The notes: generated by a model from the letters alone, not told the origin. Counted from the first letter of the stretch, positions 1 through 5,641 are shown. The stretch: 5,880 nt of DNA from SIG578 sp964508295 (GCA_964508295.1 CAZDSQ010000080.1:1-5880); one strand, 5' to 3'. Program-made: numbers and translations.

Positions 1-4
1 GGGG

Positions 5-23
5 ACCAACGCAAAGCGTTGGT
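5..23. repeat. Perfect hairpin at the left edge
   Basis: ACCAACGC (5-12) pairs perfectly with GCGTTGGT (16-23) around an AAA loop. It is preceded by GGGG at the window edge. This would fit the TGTAGGG-anchored hairpins seen elsewhere in the window, but the anchor, if present, lies outside. It has no following T-run, so it is not a good terminator by itself. Confidence 0.5.
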
Positions 24-52
24 GGAGGGATTTCAAAGCAGGCTATGAAAAT

Positions 53-84
53 TCCCCACCAAATGTATGGTGGGGATATTTTTT
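53..84. terminator. Probable bidirectional intrinsic terminator
   Basis: A 9-bp perfect stem (53-61 with 68-76, arms TCCCCACCA and TGGTGGGGA) encloses a 6-base loop. On the plus strand it is followed by TATTTTTTG, a good U-tract for a transcript entering from left of the window. On the minus strand it is followed by ATTTTC, a weaker tract that could end the rny transcript about 65-95 bases after its stop codon. A bidirectional terminator between convergent genes is inferred; the gene to the left is not visible. Confidence 0.65.
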
Positions 85-91
85 GTTTATT

Positions 92-118
92 ACGGGCGAT
101 TCGTGAATCGCCCCTACA
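92..118. repeat. Single TGTAGGG-anchored palindrome
   Basis: GGGCGATTC (94-102) pairs with GAATCGCCC (105-113) in a 9-bp perfect stem, and the element ends in CCCTACA (112-118). On the minus strand it reads TGTAGGGG followed by the hairpin. It has the same design as the half-units in the 4692-4861 and 5666-5786 clusters, but here stands alone just downstream of the rny stop codon. In the minus direction it has no U-tract, so it is a repeat unit rather than a standard terminator. Confidence 0.7.
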
Positions 119-140
119 AATTTACTTTGTAGGTATAGTC

Positions 141-1697
141 TTATTTTGCGTAGGCAATGGTACGGTTTTCACGGATAACGTGAACCTTGATCTGACCGGG
201 ATATTCCATTTCCTTTTCGATGCGGTCAACAATATCCTTAGCGATAAGCACCATCTGGTCATCAGACACAGTTTCGGGCTTGACCATAATGCGAATCTCA
301 CGGCCTGCGGAAATTGCAAAGGATTTATCAACACCGCCAAAGCTATTGGCTATCTCCTCAAGCTTTTCAAGGCGCTTGATGTAATTTTCAAGGTTTTCGC
401 GGCGGGCACCGGGACGGGCAGCCGAAATAGCGTCTGCCGCTTGAATTAAGCAGGCAACGATTGTTTTACTTTCAACATCGCCGTGGTGAGCCTCGATAGC
501 GTGAATAACGTCAAAGCCTTCCTTATACTTCTTGGCAATATCAACACCGATTGCAACGTGCGAGCCCTCGATCTCGCGGCTGAGTGCCTTGCCGATATCG
601 TGAAGCAGACCTGCTCTTTTTGCAATAGTGGGGTCAATACCGATCTCGGAAGCCATAACACCTGCAAGGTGGGCAACCTCGATAGAATGGTCAAGAACGT
701 TCTGACCGTAGCTTGTACGGTATCTTAAGCGGCCGAGAAGCTTAACGAGCTCGGGGTTAATTCCGTGAACGCCGGTTTCCATAACGGCGCGCTCGCCCTC
801 CTGGCGAATCTTATTCTCGACCTCACGCTTTGCCTTTTCGACCATTTCCTCAATTCTTGCGGGGTGAATTCGACCGTCAGCAATAAGCTTTTCAAGCGAA
901 ATTCTTGCAACCTCTCGGCGAATGGGGTCAAAGGACGAAAGTGTGATAGCCTCGGGGGTATCGTCAATGATAAGGTCAACACCGGTAAGGGTCTCGAGGG
1001 TTCTGATGTTTCTACCCTCTCTACCGATAATTCTACCCTTCATTTCATCTCCGGGCAGGGGAACGACGGATACTGTTGCCTCGGAAACGTGGTCTGCAGC
1101 GCATCTTGTAATGGCGCTGGAGATAAGTTCTCTTGCAATCTGGTCCGACTCGTCCTTGATCTGCTGCTCATACTGAGAAATGCGGACAGCCTTATCGTGA
1201 GTCAGCGAATCATCAAGGGTTTTTAAGAGCATTTCCTTAGCCTGCTCGGTTGAAAGGCCCGAAATGCGCTCAAGCATTTCAAGCTGACTTCTTTTAATGG
1301 TTTCTGTTTCGGCGAGCTTTTCCTCAGCCTCTTTGATTTTTCCCTGTAAAAACTCCTCTTTCTTTTCAAGATTTTCGGTTTTCCTATCGAGATTCTCCTC
1401 TTTTTGCTGGAGTCTTCTCTCCTGATGGGTTACCTCATTTCTTCTCTCTTTGAGTTCTCTTTCCTGTTCACTGCGAAGTTTATGCAGTTCATCTTTAGCT
1501 TCAATAAGTGCTTCTTTTTTAGCTCTCTGTGCTTCTGTTGCAGCTTCTTTTTTAATTTTTTCTGCTTCCTGCTCGGCTGAGCCGATCTTACTCTCAGCAG
1601 TTTTCTTTCTATAAGCAACACCGACAAAGAATGCGGCGATAACCAAAACAAGCGCTGCGGCAGCGACACAGATCATAATAATCTGTTCTTGTGTCAT
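141..1697 (-). CDS. rny: Ribonuclease Y (membrane-anchored endoribonuclease)
   Basis: RNase Y is the membrane-bound endonuclease that initiates bulk mRNA decay in many Firmicutes, preferring 5'-monophosphorylated RNA. The 518-residue product is close to the usual length (about 520). In order it has an N-terminal membrane helix (about 5-27), a long charged coiled coil (about 30-190), a KH RNA-binding domain with GRIIGREGRNIR at 221-232, and an HD metal-dependent phosphodiesterase domain with LDHSIEVAHL (H337), LLHDIGK (H366-D367), AHH (403-405) and QAADAISAARPGARRE (from 419, D423). All expected catalytic positions appear intact. The ATG is preceded by AAAGGGAGG (minus strand, 1712-1720) at a rather long spacing of 14 bases; no alternative start lies closer. 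It is transcribed alone from a near-consensus promoter, divergently from the ABC operon. Confidence 0.98.
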   Translation of the reverse strand: MTQEQIIMICVAAAALVLVIAAFFVGVAYRKKTAESKIGSAEQEAEKIKKEAATEAQRAKKEALIEAKDELHKLRSEQERELKERRNEVTHQERRLQQKEENLDRKTENLEKKEEFLQGKIKEAEEKLAETETIKRSQLEMLERISGLSTEQAKEMLLKTLDDSLTHDKAVRISQYEQQIKDESDQIARELISSAITRCAADHVSEATVSVVPLPGDEMKGRIIGREGRNIRTLETLTGVDLIIDDTPEAITLSSFDPIRREVARISLEKLIADGRIHPARIEEMVEKAKREVENKIRQEGERAVMETGVHGINPELVKLLGRLRYRTSYGQNVLDHSIEVAHLAGVMASEIGIDPTIAKRAGLLHDIGKALSREIEGSHVAIGVDIAKKYKEGFDVIHAIEAHHGDVESKTIVACLIQAADAISAARPGARRENLENYIKRLEKLEEIANSFGGVDKSFAISAGREIRIMVKPETVSDDQMVLIAKDIVDRIEKEMEYPGQIKVHVIRENRTIAYAK

Positions 1698-1711
1698 AAG
1701 ATTTTTGAAAA

Positions 1712-1720
1712 CCTCCCTTT
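1712..1720 (-). promoter_or_regulatory. rny ribosome-binding site
   Basis: AAAGGGAGG on the minus strand is a strong match to the anti-Shine-Dalgarno sequence, but it sits 14 bases from the ATG. That is longer than the usual 6-9, and no ATG, GTG or TTG lies in the gap, so the annotated start stands. Confidence 0.75.
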
Positions 1721-1782
1721 CTGCTTATTTTCCTATCTGTAAGTTGAAAAATCAAAAAAACCACAAAATACAGTATGTATAT

Positions 1783-1811
1783 ATTGTATAACATTTCATC
1801 TATTGTGTCAA
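1783..1811 (-). promoter_or_regulatory. Sigma-A-type promoter of rny
   Basis: On the minus strand TTGACA (1806-1811, perfect -35) is separated by exactly 17 bases from TACAAT (1783-1788, -10 with one mismatch). Transcription would begin near 1776, giving a 5' leader of about 78 bases. This is the strongest promoter match in the window and fits a constitutively expressed gene. Confidence 0.88.
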
Positions 1812-1850
1812 GGAAACTTTGCCGTTTTTACAAATTTTTTGTGACTGTTT

Positions 1851-1880
1851 TTCACTTAAACTTCCTCAATTTAATATACT
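1851..1880 (+). promoter_or_regulatory. Candidate promoter of the ABC transporter operon
   Basis: TTCACT (1851-1856, four of six matches to the -35 consensus) lies 18 bases before TATACT (1875-1880, five of six matches to the -10). Transcription would start near 1887, giving a leader of about 55 bases. It points away from the rny promoter, with about 40 bases between the two -35 boxes. I see no riboswitch-like fold in the leader and no clear operator. Confidence 0.55.
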
Positions 1881-1941
1881 GTAATGAAGTGGAATTTATA
1901 TTTATTTTCCGCTTTAAAGTTAGTTTAAGGGAGCAGTTCAT

Positions 1942-2712
1942 ATGGAAAAAATTCTGGAAGCTTTAAATATCAAGGTTTGCTACCAGGCAGTAAACGGAGA
2001 GGTTGAAGCCGTACACGATATAAGCTTTTCTGTTTCAGAGGGCGAGTTTATAAGCATTGTTGGTCCTTCAGGATGCGGAAAATCGACCCTACTTTCTGCC
2101 GTTGCAGGAATAACACCGCTCTCTTCAGGTAAAATTCTGCTCTCGGGAAGAGAAGTTTCTGAGGTTTCTGACGATATAGCATATATGCTCCAGAAAGACA
2201 ATCTTTTAGACTGGCGTTCTATCCGCAAAAACGTTTTACTCGGGCTTGAGGTGCGCCATGCGCTGACTCATGAGAACCTTGAATACGCCGACAATCTCTT
2301 AAAAGCCTACGGTTTATGGGAATTTCGGGACAAATACCCCTCTCAGCTCTCTGGCGGAATGAGGCAGCGTGCCGCACTTATCCGCACACTTGCAGTTCGC
2401 CCAAAGGTACTGCTTTTAGACGAGGCGTTCTCGGCGCTCGACTACCAAACAAGGCTTGCAGTTACAGACGACGTTTACAAAATACTCAAAAAAGAAAAAC
2501 AGACGGCGCTTATTGTTACACACGATATTCCCGAAAGCATCAGTATGAGCGACAGGGTCATCGTGCTTTCAAAGCGTCCCGCTGTCATAAGAAATATATA
2601 CACAACAGAGTTTGATATTCCGAATCGCAGCCCGCTCCTTTGCCGCGACCACGCTGCCTTTGGGGAATATTTCAATCAAATCTGGAAAGAGCTTGATGTT
2701 CATGTATCATAA
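1942..2712 (+). CDS. ABC transporter ATP-binding protein, NitT/TauT (SsuB/TauB-like) type
   Basis: This is the cytoplasmic ATPase that powers import through the permease encoded next. All nucleotide-binding motifs are present in the 256 residues: Walker A GPSGCGKST (41-49), Q-loop Gln84 in MLQKDNLLDWRS, signature LSGGMRQR (136-143), Walker B VLLLDE (156-161), D-loop SALD (164-167) and H-loop His194 in VTHD. The Q-loop wording LQKDNLLDWRSIRKNV and the length are typical of the nitrate/sulfonate/taurine/pyrimidine-precursor importer family. The start is supported by AAGGGAG (1927-1933) eight bases before ATG. The gene runs past the permease start by 17 bases, indicating translational coupling. 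The family is clear; the substrate is not. Confidence 0.95.
   Translation: MEKILEALNIKVCYQAVNGEVEAVHDISFSVSEGEFISIVGPSGCGKSTLLSAVAGITPLSSGKILLSGREVSEVSDDIAYMLQKDNLLDWRSIRKNVLLGLEVRHALTHENLEYADNLLKAYGLWEFRDKYPSQLSGGMRQRAALIRTLAVRPKVLLLDEAFSALDYQTRLAVTDDVYKILKKEKQTALIVTHDIPESISMSDRVIVLSKRPAVIRNIYTTEFDIPNRSPLLCRDHAAFGEYFNQIWKELDVHVS
2683..2698 (+). promoter_or_regulatory. RBS and preferred start of the permease gene inside the ATPase gene
   Basis: GGAAAGAG (2683-2690) lies five to seven bases before ATG at 2696. A second in-frame ATG at 2702 is 12-13 bases away from it and less likely. An upstream in-frame ATG at 2612 lies deep inside the ATPase gene and adds residues that do not look like a permease N-terminus. 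I therefore place the start at 2696. Confidence 0.6.
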
Positions 2713-3511
2713 CGAAATTTCAAAAGAAAGAAAAATTTATCTCAAAAAAGAACGCAGAAACAAAACCGCTGTTACTCTTTGCAGGGTATTTTTTATAGTC
2801 GCGTTTATCGCGGTTTGGGAGATTGGCGGGCACCTCGGCTTTATCGACACCTTTGTTTTAAGCCAGCCCTCCCGAATACTCGGTGTGTTTGCCGATTTTA
2901 AGGAAAACCAACTCCTGCTTCACATAGGGACAACGCTTTTTGAAACGGTGGTAGGCTTTCTTCTCGGCGTTATTATTGGCTGTTTTTTGGCAATTTTACT
3001 CTGGTGGTCGCCTTTTTTATCAAAGGTCAGCGAGCCGTATCTCGTTATCCTTAACAGCCTGCCAAAAATTGCGCTCGGGCCCGTTATCATAATCTGGGCG
3101 GGCGCAGGAACCCGTGCCATCATATTTATGGCGCTTGCTATTTCTATGATCGTTACCGTTCTTGAGATGCTAAACGGCTTTTTAGGCACCGACAAAGAGC
3201 TTATCAGAATGCTTCAGACCTTCAAAGCAAACAGACTTCAGGTTTTTACAAAGATAGTTCTTCCCTACAACATTGAAACGCTGTTTAACTCGCTTAAGAT
3301 AAACATCGGACTTTCGCTTGTCGGCGTTATAGCGGGCGAGTTTCTTGTTTCAAAAGCGGGACTTGGCTACCTCATAGTTTACGGCGGGCAGGTTTTCAAA
3401 ATGGATCTTGTTATGGCGAGCGTTTTAATTCTGGCCGCTGCCGCCGCAATTCTTTACGAGGTTATAGTTATAACCCAGAAGCTTGCCCTAAAATATATAA
3501 ATCACAGATAA
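2696..3511 (+). CDS. ABC transporter permease, NitT/TauT (SsuC/TauC-like) type
   Basis: This is the integral membrane channel subunit of the importer, expected to act as a homodimer with two copies of the upstream ATPase. With the start at 2696 it has 271 residues: a basic cytoplasmic N-terminus (ERKIYLKKERRNK, about 11-23) followed by hydrophobic helices near 26-46, 81-103, 125-137, 141-160, 203-217 and 236-259. The cytoplasmic coupling loop aligned with the EAA motif is around 168-195 (LQTFKANRLQVFTKIVLP), degenerate at the usual EAA but with the conserved spacing and the later GVIAGEFL and GLGYLI segments characteristic of this permease group. It overlaps the ATPase gene by 17 bases and is followed by 63 non-coding bases before the binding-protein gene. 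Substrate unknown. Confidence 0.93.
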   Translation: MFMYHNEISKERKIYLKKERRNKTAVTLCRVFFIVAFIAVWEIGGHLGFIDTFVLSQPSRILGVFADFKENQLLLHIGTTLFETVVGFLLGVIIGCFLAILLWWSPFLSKVSEPYLVILNSLPKIALGPVIIIWAGAGTRAIIFMALAISMIVTVLEMLNGFLGTDKELIRMLQTFKANRLQVFTKIVLPYNIETLFNSLKINIGLSLVGVIAGEFLVSKAGLGYLIVYGGQVFKMDLVMASVLILAAAAAILYEVIVITQKLALKYINHR

Positions 3512-3519
3512 CTGTAACA

Positions 3520-3574
3520 AAAAAGCTCCTTTTTGCATTTGATATAAGGAAATCACTAAAAAAGGAGACTTTTT
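3520..3574 (+). promoter_or_regulatory. Hairpin that can sequester the Shine-Dalgarno sequence of the binding-protein gene
   Basis: Bases 3520-3534 can pair with 3559-3574 in a 15-bp stem with one bulged A (3568) and a 24-base loop. The stem ends on the base just before the ATG at 3575 and contains the whole Shine-Dalgarno stretch AAAGGAG (3561-3567). Each arm can instead fold alone: AAAAAG-CTC-CTTTTT on the left, and AAAAAG-GAGA-CTTTTT on the right with a GNRA-type loop. The loop of the long form carries a second AAGGA (3546-3550). A role in translation control, mRNA processing or partial termination between permease and binding protein is inferred. Confidence 0.6.
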
Positions 3575-4576
3575 ATGCTTAAAAAAGTTTTAAAGGCTAC
3601 TGCGCTCATGCTCGCAGTATGCCTGCCTATCATCTGTTTTTGTTCCTGCAAAAATGACGAGGAGGGGCTTAAGAAGATTACCTTAAGCGAGGTTACCCAC
3701 TCGGTTTTCTACTCCCCTCAGTACGCCGCCATTGAGCTTGGCTTCTTTGAAGAGGAAGGCCTTGAGATCGAGCTTTCGACAGGTCAGGGCGCCGATGCCG
3801 TTGCCGCCGCCGTGCTCTCGGGTCAGGTCGACGTCGGCTTTGCAGGTCCCGAAGCGGCAATCTACGTTTACAACGAGGGCAGAGATAATTATCTCAAGGT
3901 TTTTGCCCAGATGACCCAGCGTGATGGCTCGTTTTTAATTTCACGGGAGAAAAACGACGATTTTAAGTGGACCGACCTTGCGGGCGCTCACATTCTGCCG
4001 GGGCGTAAGGGCGGCGTTCCCTACATGACCTTTGAATACGTTTTAAAGCAGAACGGCATTGACACCCAAAACGGCGTTTATCTTGACAACAGCGTTCAGT
4101 TTGCCATGATGACAAGCGCATTTGTTGCAGGCACAGGCGACTACGTTACCGCCTTTGAACCGACGGGATCCATGCTTGAAAGCGAGGGCAAGGGCTACGT
4201 TGTGGCGGCAGTCGGCGATGAGGCGGGCGAAATTCCCTACACCGCCTACTTTACAAGCAAAAAGTTTATCGAGGAAAACCCCGACACAGTTCAGGCGTTT
4301 GCCAACGCAGTTGCCAAGGGCGAAAAGTGGTGCGCCGAGCACACTGCGGCCGAAATTGCTGAGGTTGTTGCGCCCGCCTTCCCCGACACCGAGCTTGACT
4401 TACTCACCTCGTCTATTCAGCGCTACATCGACATTGACGCCTGGTGCGACACCCCCGTTATGAAGGAGGAGGCATTTAACAGACTTCAGGACGTTATGAC
4501 CTCTGCGGGCGAGCTTGAAAAGCGTGCAGACTTTAATGAGGTTGTTGACAATTCCTTTGCAAAAAAGGCCTCTTAA
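3575..4576 (+). CDS. Lipoprotein solute-binding protein, SsuA/THI5-like (NMT1 family)
   Basis: This is the extracellular ligand-capturing subunit of the importer. Its 333 residues begin with a lipoprotein-type signal: KK, a hydrophobic stretch (about 8-22) and a Cys-rich end FCSC, with Cys25 the most likely lipidated residue. That lipobox is atypical, with Phe and Cys at -3 and -2. The mature part has family hallmarks: HSVFYSPQYAAIELGFF (from 42), GLEIELSTGQGADAVAAAVLSGQVDVGFAGPE (62-93), then GRKGGVP (143-149) and GDYVTAFEPTGSML (188-201), and IPYTAYFTSKKFIEENPDTVQ (220-240). This family binds nitrate, sulfonates, taurine, thiamine pyrimidine precursors or riboflavin; nothing here decides which. 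GGAG lies seven bases before ATG but is inside a hairpin. No thiamin or flavin riboswitch precedes the operon. Confidence 0.93.
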   Translation: MLKKVLKATALMLAVCLPIICFCSCKNDEEGLKKITLSEVTHSVFYSPQYAAIELGFFEEEGLEIELSTGQGADAVAAAVLSGQVDVGFAGPEAAIYVYNEGRDNYLKVFAQMTQRDGSFLISREKNDDFKWTDLAGAHILPGRKGGVPYMTFEYVLKQNGIDTQNGVYLDNSVQFAMMTSAFVAGTGDYVTAFEPTGSMLESEGKGYVVAAVGDEAGEIPYTAYFTSKKFIEENPDTVQAFANAVAKGEKWCAEHTAAEIAEVVAPAFPDTELDLLTSSIQRYIDIDAWCDTPVMKEEAFNRLQDVMTSAGELEKRADFNEVVDNSFAKKAS

Positions 4577-4633
4577 AGCGGTCTCATATTAAGGGTTTCT
4601 TAAAGCGTTCTCATATTAAAAAGGCTTCTTAAA
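4561..4633. repeat. Short direct repeats of the 3' end of the binding-protein gene
   Basis: A 22-base unit beginning TCTTAAAGCG and ending CTCATATTAA occurs at 4571-4592 and 4598-4619 with one mismatch and a period of 27. The first copy contains the TAA stop codon of the binding-protein gene. A third, partial copy at 4618-4633 repeats the gene's last codons (AAAAAGG, C or T, then TCTTAAA; compare 4562-4577). This looks like a local duplication of the gene end by slippage. Confidence 0.75.
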
Positions 4634-4637
4634 TTAA

Positions 4638-4668
4638 AACCCCGCTCGGCATTCTGCCGAGCAGGGTT
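4638..4668. terminator. Terminator-like hairpin after the ABC operon
   Basis: AACCC plus GCTCGGCA (4638-4651) pairs with TGCCGAGC plus GGGTT (4655-4668) in a 14-position stem with one C-A mismatch (4643/4663) and a 3-base loop. On the plus strand it is the only strong hairpin close to the operon end, but only GCTTGCACGTTTTC follows. On the minus strand it runs into TTTTAATTT, a better U-tract. It may act in both directions, also stopping leftward transcription from the membrane-protein gene. Confidence 0.6.
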
Positions 4669-4691
4669 GCTTGCACGTTTTCTGATAAAAT

Positions 4692-4770
4692 TGTAGGGGA
4701 GGGCCTTAAGTGCCCTCCCGCCATAATACATATAGGTTAAAACGGGCGGGCATGGAAACCCGCCCCTACA
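4692..4770. repeat. Composite palindromic element, copy A (79 bp)
   Basis: Bounded by TGTAGGGG (4692-4699) and CCCCTACA (4763-4770). It contains two hairpins: GGGAGGGC/GCCCTCCC (4697-4704 with 4712-4719, 7-base loop) and GGGCGGG/CCCGCCC (4744-4750 with 4759-4765, 8-base loop). An AT-rich linker containing ACATATAGG joins them. It aligns over its full length with the element at 5709-5786. On the minus strand the second hairpin is followed by GTTTTAACC, so it could also slow or stop leftward transcripts. Confidence 0.88.
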
Positions 4771-4795
4771 TTCTATCGTATGTATGTTTTAATTT

Positions 4796-4861
4796 TGTAG
4801 GGTGCGGATTCATCCGCACCGCATTTAACATAAAACGGAATGGATAAATCCATTCCCTACA
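4796..4861. repeat. Composite palindromic element, variant C (66 bp)
   Basis: Same architecture as copy A but with different stems. TGTAGGG (4796-4802) opens hairpin GGTGCGGA/TCCGCACC (4801-4808 with 4813-4820). A linker containing AACATA follows, then hairpin GGAATGGAT/ATCCATTCC (4837-4845 with 4848-4856), closing in CCCTACA (4855-4861). On the minus strand the last-named hairpin is followed by GTTTTATG, the nearest terminator-like structure downstream of the membrane-protein gene. Confidence 0.82.
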
Positions 4862-4886
4862 TTCTGTCGAGCGTTTGTTTTAAATT

Positions 4887-4990
4887 TGCAGGGACCGTTC
4901 TCGCTGCGGCTCGGTCCCCGTACGGCTCTGACAATCCACAGGACTGTCATTCACTCCCGTTCAGCGCTTCGCTACGTCCTCGACGGTCCG
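4887..4990. repeat. Longer palindromic intergenic block
   Basis: TGCAGGG (4887-4893), one base from the TGTAGGG anchor, opens a stem GGGACCG (4891-4897) with CGGTCCC (4912-4918). A second hairpin is GACAATCC (4930-4937) with GGACTGTC (4941-4948), seven of eight paired around ACA. CGGTCC at 4984-4989 is a further inverted match to 4892-4897 near the right end. A plus-strand reading frame stays open through the block, but its product is low-complexity and repeat-like, so I do not call a gene. It lies immediately downstream of the membrane-protein gene's stop codon. It is probably another dispersed repeat. Confidence 0.55.
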
Positions 4991-5010
4991 CAACAACGGT
5001 GCGATGAACT

Positions 5011-5583
5011 CTATGCATATAACAACACAAAAACACTCAACACCAAAAACACACTTCCAAAAATTATAAGAACAACGTTACTGATCGGATAGGTTCTTTT
5101 ATCGGTGCAATACTTTGGCAGATTGGGATTTATGTATATCTCGTAATCTTCATTTTCAACAAATAGTTTTTTACACTTTCTTTTATAGTACGAGGTAAAA
5201 GACCACATTTCTATTTTTTCGTCATTAAACGTGTATACAAATTTCGGAGCATATCTCCTCAGTCCTCTACCGCCACTCAAACTTTCATATCCGATACACT
5301 TAGCCATTATCGGCTGGGTGCAGTTCTTATATTTTATTAAACTAAGAAGCGGAAAACAAACAAAAATCAGACCAAGCGAGCAAAATACCGCCGCATAGCT
5401 AAGCTTTTCGGTTCCAAACAGCAGGCTCGGCACAATCATAGCGGGGATCAAATACCATACCAATGCTCCGATAGCAAGCGGCAATTTGCCGTGTTTAGGC
5501 TCCATTATAGCGGCAACCGTAAACCCTATTCCTAATATAGCTCCCATCACCGAAAATGCTATAAGTAATTCGTGTCCTTCCAT
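5011..5583 (-). CDS. Membrane protein of unknown function, DUF3592-like
   Basis: The 190-residue product has three N-terminal hydrophobic helices (about 6-26, 35-56, 62-84), a soluble segment (about 86-165) and a final helix (168-189). The soluble part resembles the DUF3592 pattern: a short strand near CIGYESL, then RRYAPKFVYTFNDEKIE (109-125), and later YEIYINPNLPKYCT (147-160), similar to the 'YYDPxNP' end of that family, directly before the last helix. This resemblance is by eye and moderate. No enzymatic motif is visible. The start is well supported by AAGGAG (5591-5596) seven bases before ATG and a good promoter. It is a single-gene unit between repeat clusters, unlinked to the ABC operon, which it converges on. 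Possible role in the cell envelope, but function is unknown. Confidence 0.85.
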   Translation of the reverse strand: MEGHELLIAFSVMGAILGIGFTVAAIMEPKHGKLPLAIGALVWYLIPAMIVPSLLFGTEKLSYAAVFCSLGLIFVCFPLLSLIKYKNCTQPIMAKCIGYESLSGGRGLRRYAPKFVYTFNDEKIEMWSFTSYYKRKCKKLFVENEDYEIYINPNLPKYCTDKRTYPISNVVLIIFGSVFLVLSVFVLLYA

Positions 5584-5612
5584 TGTTTTGCTCCTTATCC
5601 GTATTTTTTATC

Positions 5613-5641
5613 ATTATAGCTTAATCGCCATAAAAAATCAA
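5613..5641 (-). promoter_or_regulatory. Sigma-A-type promoter of the membrane-protein gene
   Basis: On the minus strand TTGATT (5636-5641) is 17 bases from a perfect TATAAT (5613-5618). Transcription would begin near 5606, giving a short leader of about 23 bases that contains the AAGGAG ribosome-binding site (5591-5596). Confidence 0.82.

Noticed and set aside
765..1226. 153-codon open frame antisense to rny
   Set aside because: It lies entirely opposite conserved RNase Y coding sequence and has no ribosome-binding site or recognisable product. It is a shadow frame.
1887..1941. Possible thiamin (TPP) or flavin riboswitch upstream of the importer
   Set aside because: The leader is too short, and the CUGAGA and ACCUGA-type TPP elements and FMN-type conserved blocks are absent.
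2612..2695. Upstream in-frame ATG that would add 28 residues to the permease
   Set aside because: It falls deep inside the ATPase gene and lacks a nearby Shine-Dalgarno. The added residues do not resemble a permease N-terminus, and ATG 2696 has GGAAAGAG at good spacing.
3543..3548. TATAAG as an internal -10 box before the binding-protein gene
   Set aside because: No -35-like sequence lies 16-18 bases upstream, only an A-run and part of the hairpin arm.
4692..4861. CRISPR array
   Set aside because: The units are palindromes with different stem sequences and irregular spacing, there are no identical repeats with uniform unique spacers, and no cas gene is present.
4886..5092. Plus-strand open frame of 68 codons with a TTG start
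   Set aside because: It lies in the palindromic block 4887-4990 and then runs antisense into the 3' end of the membrane-protein gene. The product has no domain pattern and no ribosome-binding site precedes it.
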